From Syngnathus acus (Eukaryota > Chordata > Actinopteri > Syngnathiformes > Syngnathidae), in contig NC_051091.1 in the NCBI RefSeq assembly GCF_901709675.1, positions 6,050,967 to 6,114,966 of the forward strand: a stretch of DNA of 64,000 nucleotides. Direction: 5' to 3'. Shown piece by piece: positions 12,555-22,600 of the stretch. The translations under genes were made by a program, and so were the position numbers. The notes beneath the pieces were generated by a model that ran no database searches, had not been told where the DNA came from, and saw only the letters and a list, made by a program, of their open reading frames with translations. The first letter of the stretch is position 1; every line of letters begins with the position of its first letter.

Positions 12555-12846
12555 CCAGAAGATACAACCTCTCAGAGCAGCAAGGTCAGGCTGGGATTTG
12601 TCAAAAATACAAAAACTAGTCTAAAGAAAATTCTGGGAGATTTATAGACTGATGAGAAAAGGATTAACCTTTACCAATGTGATGGAAAGGCTAAGACAGG
12701 ATGTGCTCATGATCCCCAACCTACAAAGTCAACTGCGAAACTGCCGTGGCTCAGACTTGCGTGGCTTCTTCCAAGAGGCTCACCTATCTTCACTGATGAA
12801 CAACATGACGGCGAGAATAAATTCCAGACTGAAACCCGATAGAGAA
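12555..12846 (+). pseudogene. Tc1-like (Tc1/mariner) transposase relic
   Basis: In the frame whose codons begin at positions divisible by three, translation gives RLGFVKN, then an in-frame TAG at 12645-12647, then TDEKRINLYQCDGK, AHDPQPTKST, AW and GSPIFTDE. Fish Tc1-like transposases have RLGFAKKH, W-TDETKINLYQNDGK, AHDPKHTTSS and a G-SLVFIDD segment in this order. The TAG sits where the family has the tryptophan before the first catalytic Asp region (TGG to TAG). A few codons are missing between DGK and AHDP. The DNA-binding N-terminus and the rest of the DDE domain are not found, and no inverted repeats flank it. This is a dead, truncated remnant of the central catalytic region, unrelated to any host gene. 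Confidence 0.8.
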
Positions 12847-13437
12847 TGTATTTTAACTGATAAATTGGAGTGACCCCCCCAAACAAAACCACTGAGAGCA
12901 GATTTCTAGATATTTATATAGAACATTTCCAACCAAAACTGTTTTCTTCTTTTTCTTGATCAAAGCGACATTCCCCCCCAGTCAAGTCTCTTTAACATGC
13001 AAATACCGTTGCAATTCATAGCATGAATATTTCCTCGTCACTGTTTGTAAGTTAGCTACGAAAATCCATATTCCTTGACTTGTTTGTCAGTGTGACAGTT
13101 GTCGGCATTACCAAACACGCTCGGCTTGCTGTAAACGGAGCAATTACCTCCAAACTCAATTAATAAGCTTTATGAAAACATTATCGTGACTGTTACAGAG
13201 GCTTATCAGACCTTGCCAGGCTCAGACACTGAGTCAATAATTTGGTTAAGCTTTGCAACATTATAAGTGTGTGTTTGTGGGGCTTTCTGTTTACAAATGA
13301 GGTTTAAAAATATGCGAGCACAAACTGCTCTAAATTGACTGAAATTGCCAAACAAAATTCATAAATTGTGCACATTTAGATCGAAACTGAGGTAGACTAT
13401 CGTGTGTATTATAGTTCAGTCACGGGTACCACATGAA
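12847..13437. other. Anonymous non-coding sequence
   Basis: AT-rich sequence between two transposon relics. No continuation of the Tc1-like transposase was recognised. A C7 run lies at 12874-12880. Repeat-free text at about 13080-13210 could be unrecognised non-coding element but has no decisive motif. Confidence 0.45.
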
Positions 13438-13448
13438 GGGGGGGGGGG
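13438..13448 (+). repeat. Poly-G tract (G11)
   Basis: Eleven G residues directly beside the LINE C-terminal relic. The tract would be prone to slippage and sequencing error. Confidence 0.95.
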
Positions 13449-13455
13449 TATGAGA

Positions 13456-13680
13456 CAGAGTTCTGACAGCCTGATAAATGAAGCTGTTTGACAGCCTTGA
13501 GGAGCAGGCCCAGAGACGCTCCGGTCCCTCATCCCTGAAGGCAGGGGGGCTGAAGAGGGAATGCGAGAGTTGGGCACTGTCACCAGCGCTGTGGGTAAGG
13601 TGGCTGAGATAAATGTCGGTTGTTGAGGGCAGAGGGGCACTGATGAGTTTGCTGGCTGTATTCACTGTGCAACTTGCACC
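13456..13680 (-). pseudogene. C-terminal relic of a non-LTR retrotransposon (L2/CR1/Rex-type) ORF2
   Basis: On the minus strand, translation gives CTVNTASKLISAPLPS, DIYLSHL, HSLFS, then after a frame change PLPSGMRDRS, and in the first frame again SRLSNSFIYQAVRTL. Fish LINEs of the L2/CR1/Rex group end their polyprotein with an equivalent series: a cysteine-rich start, APLPSLQDIY, HSLF-LLPSGRRYRS and RL-NSFxxQAVRLLN, the last part following the reverse transcriptase. Two compensating frame changes around codons for HSLFS and PSG show it is decayed. Upstream reverse-transcriptase motifs are not recognisable beyond about 13690, so the copy is 3'-terminal only, as expected for 5'-truncated LINE insertions. 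The exact clade is uncertain. Confidence 0.75.
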
Positions 13681-14509
13681 ACTATAGCCACTGGGGATGT
13701 TCAAAAACTATTCATACATTTTCTAGAAAAATAGTCAATGATTAAAATTTGGAATGAGCTTTAGAACTGATTATTATTATTATTATTATAAATCGATCAT
13801 TAATATTGTTGCATGAGAAATAATGTTTTTTGGTCAGCCAATAAAGGGGAAAAATGTTTGAATGGGCTTCTCCCTTTCAAGCAAAGCTTTTAAAAACAAT
13901 TTGTGAAATAAAAAGGAGGAATACAATATATTTGGTAAAAAATAGATCTTTGGTTTTTGCATGCCAAAGTCTCTGACATACTCTACAAGGAATTGTAACC
14001 AAGACATAAACTGTGCCATTACAATTGCGTTCATTTCATGTGTCCACATTTATGCTTTCCAATTAAACTTCAATTAAACAAATCGGTGAATGCTGGAAAA
14101 TGAAATGAAATTATGCAGGAAGAAATTCTACGAGCGCTTTTATGAAGACATGACACGATAGTTAGAATGAGGAAGCGTCTGCGGCCGATGTGGTCCACCC
14201 CCCTTTGTGCTAAATGGTTTGTGACGAGGATTGAGTGATGCATTCTGGGACGGCCAACAAGAATGTATCTCTGCGCAGCGGCTCTTACGGTGCATCGAGA
14301 CCACGGCAGACAAAGCGAGATTATACGTTGACGTTTATGACGGTTATGAAAGTGGTGACACCCCGCAACATTATTGCCACATGACACACATTGAGGATAA
14401 TGACTCTTTATAATTCCTACAAATAATTTTTCACCGCGGATCACGTTCATTGTGACTTTTGTTGCCGTTTGACTCCGATGACCTAGGCTCCATACCAAAG
14501 CCTCGATCA
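13681..14509. other. Anonymous non-coding sequence with short ATT array
   Basis: An (ATT)n array of about seven units occupies 13770-13790. A 142-codon minus-strand frame at 14070-14498 has no recognisable domain. Nothing else was identified. Confidence 0.5.
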
Positions 14510-14720
14510 GTTATACCTGGCGGGCCTTTGACAACTGTTTTCATCTTGATGTTCTCATATTGATGAGTTAATGTGCTCTTTTTTGCGTTTCATCTGAGGC
14601 TGCCGCATGGCAAGGTGAATCTTCCCCCGGGCTTTAACGGCCTGTTGTACAGCACAGAGTCAATCTGAGCCCGGACTGATAGATAAATCACAGCAAGGGA
14701 GCCATAGATGTGGGATGAAG
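14510..14720. promoter_or_regulatory. Candidate conserved non-coding element
   Basis: A repeat-free stretch with words such as TGATGAGTTAATGTGCTC (about 14561-14578) and TGATAGATAAATCACAGCAA (about 14678-14697), balanced GC and no coding frame. The call rests on appearance alone, by analogy with enhancers in fish gene deserts. Confidence 0.3.
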
Positions 14721-14791
14721 ATGGGCTAAATGCTGCAGGTGTACTTGTCATGATCCACTTTTCTCCAATCTCTGCTTGGGCAATAATTCAT
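14721..14791. other. Anonymous spacer
   Basis: Nothing recognised. Confidence 0.4.
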
Positions 14792-14813
14792 GGGTGGGGG
14801 AGGGGGAGAGGGG
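14792..14813 (+). other. G-quadruplex-forming motif
   Basis: Four G-runs (3, 5, 5 and 4 G) are separated by loops of 1, 1 and 3 bases, fitting the strict G3+N1-7 pattern. The motif lies just downstream of the candidate element at 14510-14720. No promoter context is evident. Confidence 0.6.
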
Positions 14814-16421
14814 TCGAGTGAATTCCATTCCTCAACTTTCCAGGCTCACGCTATCAGAAGAAAAGATAAACAGATTGAATTTTGACATGATGGCTACTCC
14901 ATTTGCCAAAGAAATTGACTCCAACATCTTCATTTCCTTTCCCAGTGGCTTTAAGACCCCCATCATATATGTGACTAAATTAATCGACATCTTTGAAAGT
15001 GCTAGTCGAGCAAGATGTGTTTGCGGTGCACTATAAGGGGCTTGTCCCATCTGATGATTAATTTAATGGAAGTGTTGTGAGAGAATGAATGTTGGCATAC
15101 TTGACGGAGGTTTCAATCAATCTCATTTCGATTTTCAAGGAGCCTATCTTGTTATAAGAATTTCCCCCCCCCTCAAGTTTGACAAAAATGAACACCCTAA
15201 AGATGATACCCCCAAAAGCAAATTATTCTGTCTCATTATCCTGATGAGTGACTATTTATTGTCTCTCGCGACATTAATCACTTGTCTGATGGATCTTAAA
15301 TTAGCTGACACACAAATGGGCTCAGCCCGTCAATGCTGATGTTTTCCCATCAGTACAACACAGGCGACCAAAAGCCCATTCTGTAAGGTACAAATGCATA
15401 CTTTGAAAGTTTGTAATGACGTGACATTTTTCTCATGCAAAATAAGTACCTTGGCTTCATAAATGGCGGGAATAGGCCGACCTTCTTGGCCAAAGGTAAT
15501 AGAGTCAATAATAGCGTTATTATTGTGTCCATATAAACAAAGCCAGCGATGTGGTGAAATTCTTAATAAGCACCAGATGTTGTTCTGTTCGTGAAGTGAT
15601 AGACATGCTGACCGCTTGACAGCTTCATTTTGCGCACGGATGGGAATTAAGTGTTATGTTATTTTTTTGCTCTTTTTTTTTACCCCTGATTCGATCATTG
15701 GTTTCTAGCTCACTGTATTGATATAATATTTAGTATTTAAGTGCCTTTGTGAATGGATACACACACATCACATATTTTCAGCAACTTAATTCTTACTGTC
15801 GATGCAGCACTTTTTCACCACTTTTGAGAAACAGTTTTCATCAAGTTTGTTTTTTTCCTGCTTTTGGAATCCACCCGGCATGAAAGGCAAGCGCACGCTG
15901 TGAAAGTGTTTCAAGAGCAAACACCTGCACTGAGCTGCTACATGGGAAACAATCTCAAATGGATCAGGCCTTTTATCAGATGCGGAGAAGAATTCATTCA
16001 TTTTTAAATGTAGAAGACACTTGTGGAAAAATAAGGAATGAAACCAACAGCCAGATTTTGGATTCGATTTTTTTGGAGAAGCAAATAGTTATGGTATCTG
16101 TTATTGTATTTCTGTGCTTTGTACCGTAGAGTGCCCTGCCAAGTATGAGACAAGGTATTAGTGGCTTCAAAGAACTGAAGAAAATGTCAGAGAAAATCAA
16201 CGAGGGACTAATGTGCTCCTGCCAACTCCACCTCCACTTGGATGTTGTCTTAATCCTGAAGCGTTTTGGGAGCTAAGCCCCAATGTTGGCTCGCAAAGAC
16301 AATTCTCTCAGGCTCGATCTCATCGCTTTTTCAGCGATGGCTCCCCAGCCAATGTTCTTGCCCATTGTTGTGCCTTGACTTGTGTCAACTCCCAATTTAT
16401 CGCACTGTGAGTGGGCAGCCA
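14814..16421. other. Anonymous non-coding sequence
   Basis: No gene or dispersed repeat was recognised. C9 lies at 15164-15172. A small perfect inverted repeat (CAATAATA with a 4-base loop) is at 15506-15525. Other open frames are short. Confidence 0.5.
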
Positions 16422-16435
16422 CCCCCCCCCCCCCC
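16422..16435 (+). repeat. Poly-C tract (C14)
   Basis: Uninterrupted run of 14 C residues, one of several long poly-C tracts in the window. Confidence 0.95.
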
Positions 16436-16920
16436 GACATCATCATGAAAGCCTTCGCTGTGCCTTCTTTGCTCCCATTCCTGCTCCTTTGCACCCACTC
16501 AGCCTTTTTTTCCCCTTCTCTCTGTTCTGCTCTGTTTGTCACCATTCAAGTCTTTTGGTAAAATTGCAGCTTTGACACAATGTGGCCGAGATACACAAGG
16601 CTGATTCGCCCACATTTAAATTCTTTTTCTGTCAACGATGTGAACTCAACTTCCATCTCAACTCTCGTGTAAAGTCAAGTCGATGTGTTTTGATATACAA
16701 TTAAGTTTAGCTAGATGTATGAGATACTTTATTGCTTGATTTCCACGGCATTTGCATAAATATCACTTTGAATGTCAAACATTATCAGTAAAATTCTTAT
16801 TAGCAGCAAAACTGCAGACATGGATTATTTGTAATATAATGTGTGTGGCAATCAGTCACAGCCAAATACCCCCATCCCCACTACGCATAATTTCCACCCA
16901 CCCAAAAAAACGACAACCGA
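16436..16920. other. Anonymous non-coding sequence
   Basis: Pyrimidine-rich 16440-16540, then AT-rich text. Nothing recognised. Confidence 0.45.
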
Positions 16921-17060
16921 CTTATGAATATTCATAAGCCTTTGGTAATGGCCATTTATATAATCAGCCGAGATGGGCTTGGCGATGGATCTGGGTTAAT
17001 TATCAAGAGCGGTTTAAATTGCATTCTTCTCTGCGCTGATGCGAGTGAATTATTTCGATG
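16921..17060. promoter_or_regulatory. Candidate regulatory element with an 18-bp perfect palindrome
   Basis: The element opens with a perfect palindrome, CTTATGAATATTCATAAG (16921-16938). Its core, ATGAATATTCAT, resembles a POU-domain dimer (MORE-type) site. It continues with repeat-free sequence including GGTTAATTATCAAGAG (about 16993-17008) and a GTGAATTATTTCG word. The minus-strand frame here is interrupted and unrecognised. Regulatory function is inferred from motif content only. Confidence 0.35.
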
Positions 17061-19239
17061 TGTACGTACAAGCGAGAGCGTCAATGGAAAGGATGAGATG
17101 TGGCTGGATTGCACAAGGGGACGTCGGGCATTCTTCTTAGTTAACCCTGTGGATTTGGAAGCCACAAGTGCTTTTGCTGCTTCCAGGACTTGTGTGGGTG
17201 AAGCCAAGCTCAAGTGGGCAACCGGGCCTGCAGAAGTCAAGATAGAGGGAAAACATGTTCCTAATCCTTCCCTGGGTATGACCCTCTTAACCTCACCATT
17301 GTGTGGAAGGCTTTAGCATTTCCTCGAGTCCCTTCACGGGAAGATGCCAGGTCTCCTTGTAATTGCTTGAGAAGATGAGGATTTTGCTTGTATGTTGGGC
17401 TTCATCATGAGTAAGCTTTTTATTTGGTACATTTTCAAAATAGGGTCGGAGCTTTATTTTTGAATCTATAGCAGAGATTAAAAATGGAAGAAAATGCGCT
17501 TTAAGCTTATGCTACATTTCACTTGCCACATGTTCCACACAATCTCTCTGGATCCTAACTCGAGTGTCACCCAACAGTCGGCAACTGATGACAGAAATGT
17601 CATGATGTGATAAATAGGACCTTTTTCTTTTCCTCCCTTAAGTTTAGAGGTGTAAGCTCCTTCAAACGGGGATCAGGTGCTAAAGAGGATGAGGAGTGTG
17701 TAGGTTGAGGAAAAGTGCCACAATCCGAGGAAGTTTATGACAAAAGCGCTTCTCCCTTGTCTTTCTCTCGAAATTTGCCATCTCTTCCTCCCGGGGCATC
17801 AATCACCCAGCCCCACGTCACTGTAAACCATTCATGTCGCCAGCCTTGTGCCCCCAAAAAAAGAATGGCCTGTCATTTCTATGGTTAAATTCAATCCCAT
17901 CCACTTGAACATGCATCGACAGGGACCCGTTGGGACCAGAGTGTCATTCATCACGCTTCGGCTGCCGTTGCCGCCGTGCGTAGCGCTTTGTGTGTGTGAG
18001 TGCGCGGCAGCGGCCCAGATTTGTCTTGGAGACGCCAGGGAAAGATGATGGGGGCGCAACGTGATCGGCAAAGCAATAGAGCATTTAAGCTTGCATCAGA
18101 CAGCGTGAGATTATCATTTTCCCCCCATTTCTGGTGTGTATTTGAAGCGGCAGTAGAACACAGCTTTAGCCCTCTTGTCTTTTTGGAACCCCACCTCCTC
18201 ATCTCTAACTCACCCCACTGAGCTTCAATATTGGCAATTTTAGGGTCACCGTGCGCAGTAAAATGGGTGAAGGGTCACCTGCGAATCCCAGTGTGCATTT
18301 TCACTTTTGTGTAATTGTTTGGCTCCAAGCTGAGATGGAGATAGATCTACAGGTATGCTAGTAGATAATAGTAATTTAATAAATAGTATAATGGATGGAT
18401 GATAATATTAATATAATAAGCAATTCATGCCAAATAGCTCCCACATATGTCTTGAAATTTCAAACTTTCTCATTCTCAAAACAAATGACTTAAAGGTCTA
18501 TTCTAACCAAGCCGCTCCATTTTGGATCTTTTTTTTTATTTTTTATTTTTTTTAATGCTGTGTGGACCGCAAGCTCTACGTGCCTCTTTGGCATTCCTCA
18601 TCAGCGGCCTAATGAGTGTCTGCTTGTGGCTGGCATTTTCAAGTACGACCTAGCGATAGCATCTATTCTGATGATTTCTATTTGTGCCGCGGGGTCTGTT
18701 TTGGTTGCCGGCTGACAACAGCATGCAATCATTTTCTTGTCGGAGCTGCACAAATCATTACAAAGAAAGGTCCTCGGTAAACTAATTACCTTCTCTTCTG
18801 TTTGCATAAGCCTTCATGTGTTCATATCAAACCACCCAGGGAAAATTCAACTGGGCTGGGTACATTTATATTGGACTAGCCACCCTTAATTAAAATCCAG
18901 CTTCTTTCTTTTTTTTTTTTATTAGAATTCTCGTGTGGAGTTTTTTTTTTTTTTTTCTGAGAAGCAGAACCTCTGACATATTCATTGCTACTTTTCATGT
19001 GTGCTAATGTGCGCCTCAGTTGGTCTCTGAGGCCCGGCTTGTGTCCACCATTCATCAGGGAAACCTTAGTGTGCCCCTGTCAGCTGAAAGAAAAAATATC
19101 CTTGCCTAAGTGTTCAAGCCCTCAGGGGATGCCAAGCACAAACACTTATGCACCTTTATTTGACTTCTATATCTGTTTAATAGATTAGTGGCCACATAGC
19201 TGTGAAATATTTACATTATTCGAGACACAAGGCGAAGAG
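17061..19239. other. Anonymous non-coding sequence
   Basis: T-rich patches lie at 18529-18554, about 18909-18920 and about 18941-18956. The stretch 18600-18830 is repeat-free with balanced composition and may include unrecognised regulatory sequence. The 130-codon plus frame at 16924-17316 has no recognisable domain and overlaps an equally open minus frame, so it is not called. Confidence 0.45.
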
Positions 19240-19660
19240 AGTTCGCAAAGTGGCGATAATCTAAAAACAATAAAGAGCAGTCTATCTCTTTATCGCTGGC
19301 ATTTTATTAAATGACTTGAGGCAGGAGATTATTTTATTGCTGGAATGTGGAGGGTCCACTGCTTTCTTGTGGCGTTTTCAGAGCCCTTTAACTTGACAGC
19401 TTTTATGAAGTATTTTCTTTTTTTTTTTAATATGGTGCAAAGATGAAGGCAGAGGCTTTCATTCTGTCACATTCTGCTCCATAAATAATTTCTTCACAGA
19501 TTTCAGATATTGTAAGGGCAGATCAACAGAATTTAAAATGAAGTTTTTTTTTTTTCTGTTGCTTCGCAAGAATCTGCACCGAAAGGTCATTAATGGAGAT
19601 TATTTGCACAAACTCCAACCGTAAATATTATGTTCCTGTTCTCGGCTTGCCTGTTGTGCT
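19240..19660. promoter_or_regulatory. Candidate conserved non-coding element(s)
   Basis: Two stretches (19240-19350 and 19440-19650), separated by a T10 run, contain TTTATTAAATGACTTGAGGC, TCCATAAATAATTTCTTC and GGTCATTAATGGAGAT words. These are compatible with homeodomain/HOX-like sites. There is no coding frame on the plus strand. Inferred from appearance. Confidence 0.3.
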
Positions 19661-22600
19661 ATCTTAATTATGTTTTACGTATTTTTTCATTTTTGATTGA
19701 ACTGTAAATCCAACTGTGTAATTTGAGTTAGTGAAGGCTCCCAAAACTAATTTTTAATAACAAATATACAAGTGTGAGAATTGGCTTGTTGTTCTTATCT
19801 GAACAATCAATCTATCTTTCGGTTCACATCTCCTCAAAAACAAGGAACTGACCATTCTTGGCGGAGATAAAACCAAAAGCGTGGAAATTATAATCTTGGT
19901 GTCCCCGGAAGAGCACAGCATGGATGTTGCCATAGTAGCAGAAGTAATATTCAAAATGACTTCTTCATGAGGAACACTGACAACATTTTTCTCCAAACTG
20001 GCTTGACAAAATGGCCTTAAATGGTAACAGCAACACTTTTCAATTTGTGCAAAATGGGAACACTCATGGTGCACTTCAACAAAGATGAAACCGAAACATC
20101 GACAGGGCACCCCAACGCGTCGAGTGAATATATTGCCTTCTCGTGTATGACCTAATGAAGATGTGACCCCTGAACAGCTTGGCCACTCAGATGCACAAAT
20201 GCTTCCATGAACACGCAGGCCAGACCGCCAAACAGCTGCTGCTCGTCCAACCACATCGATTCGCCACTCTAGCAACAAGCTGCAGGGAGCGCTGGACAAC
20301 ACTCACTAAGGTCATTTGGTACTCGCATATAGCAAAAAAACAGACGCACACACCATACCCTAGCGGACCAAACACATAAGCACAGCTGTCATTTTTTATA
20401 TTATGCAGTAAATGTACTCCACATACACAATAGCAAATCAAACAGATTTCTGTACCAAAACTTTTGCCTGTGTAGTGTCGCTGATTTTTTTTTTTTACAC
20501 ATGGAAAACATAATTGTGATTCGAATGTACGGCAGCCCATTACGGCAGACAAGACAAGTGCAAACAATTTACACATTCCACTTTTTTTTTTTCTTTGTCG
20601 TGTGCAATCATGTCAAGTGAACCGTGAGGGTCCAGTTGAGTATGTGAGCAAATCAAGAATCAATGTAATGATATGGCCCATTAAGTTATGAAATGAGGTT
20701 CTTCGCAAATTGTTTTGCTTCGAGTAGGTTTCTTGAATCGCACCCCCCCCACCTCCCGTAATGACCTACAAAGACGAACGTCTCGATCAGTAAGTCATCT
20801 TCATGCTGCTTTCTACTTTTCTGTACGCCGAGTAACATATGGGATGTGTTTATCAGCCAAAAGATCAATCTTGACAGCTTTGAGACCAAAGCTAATCTAT
20901 CATGTCAATTGTTAGTCATGCACAAAACACTGTTTAATGTTATTTGTGGATTTCATTAGCCTGCTGTAGTTAGACGGCTACCAAGAACAAAAATTAGCTT
21001 TCACTTGTTCTCGTGGGAGAAAATTGTTTTTTCAACATCTGTCCAGTATATATTTAGACAGAATAGATAAACTACTTTCCACCATCCATGCAAATGTGCT
21101 GATATTAATTGCATCAACACAAAGTTAATGTGGCGTGACGGTTGTAATTATAAATCTAATATTGAATGCAGTTACCCTGTTATGATTGGGGACACATGAG
21201 AATCACCATGCAATCATGTCTGCTGCTTGATATTTTAAATATTGTTTGGAAAGCCCATTCTTGCTACATATTTTTACTACTTGCCACTGGATTTTACCTT
21301 TATGTTACATTCCATGTTCACATACAATGGGGAATTTGAGAGGTCTGGTAGCGAGGGATTTCTCAGGGTAAAATATTTCAATTAGCATAGCTGACCCATA
21401 CATCTATTCTTTGTTGCTACAGGTTCGCCTCACCAGAGTTGTGGGTGTGCTTGAGCTTAGCACAGATTTATATAGGCAATTATAGACAAAAAAAAAACTT
21501 TTGCTCTTGCACCCACACCTATTCATTCAATTTAAAATTGTCCTGAAACAAAGTGTCGCCCCTAAATCATGCTAGTACTTTTTTTTTTCTTCAATATACA
21601 TTTTCAAATGTTATCCTATTCCCATTGGGCCCTATTTATAAATTATTTTTAAAGAAGAAAATATATGCATTTTAATCTCTTGTTTCCCTTCTATGCTGGT
21701 ATTTAATGATATAGTGATTATAACAGTCATGAAGTCTCAGTGTTGAAGTCTCTCAATACACTTATACTGACTGACAGTGCAGTTCCACAGTCCAGAATGT
21801 ACCCGGGAATCCACAGTTGTCTCTCTTAGGACTTGATAATAAAGTTAGCGCCTGTCATAATGTTACCCCCCTGGATCACAGTTCATTAACTCAACTATAG
21901 CCTTACAAGAGCACAGGGGCTGAGAGGTGACAAGGTATTGATTATGAATCCGCCATACGCCGCCAGCCAAGTAGACCTATGTTAGCCTGGTGTATATAGT
22001 GATGATTCAGCACTCAAACTGGAGCACTGATGTTGAGTCAAATGAGAAGGAGGAAGGTGGTGGCACACTGCCAAACAATCAGAGTAGAGAATGAGCAGTA
22101 GGCGGAAGGGTAAGAGTAGCAGAACTGAGGTCGCTGGTGATGTCATTCGCCGCTTGGAGTGATGTATAACCTTAGCAAATACACAAAAGTACGCACACAA
22201 AATTGTATACAAAAAGATGCACTTTGAAAGGCATCGAGCTGGAACTCACTTTTGCAAGCACACACACACACTCCGATAGAGGAATCCACCCACTCGCAGA
22301 ATTTTTTTTCTTACAATTAAAGCATTTCTTTGGCTCTGATGACTTGTCGCTTATCTCGAGCGCTGTGAAGATGTGAGCCGCTGAGGGAGGGAGATGCGGT
22401 GATGGCGAACGAGCTTACTTGCTTGTGCTGACTGCTTCACTTTGAGTCGAGTACTGTAACGCATGAGTCACTCGTGACATTCAGACATCATCACATGACT
22501 TGAATTTAAATAAAGAAACATCACACTTTTGATATAAATACATTCATCTTTCTTCACCATCTTCATTTCTTACTTCCAAAGGTGTGCGTGCGTCACACTG

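Noticed and set aside
19754-20302. 182-codon minus-strand open frame
   Set aside because: Matches nothing I recognise; the opposite strand also has open frames here, and no splice or promoter context supports it.
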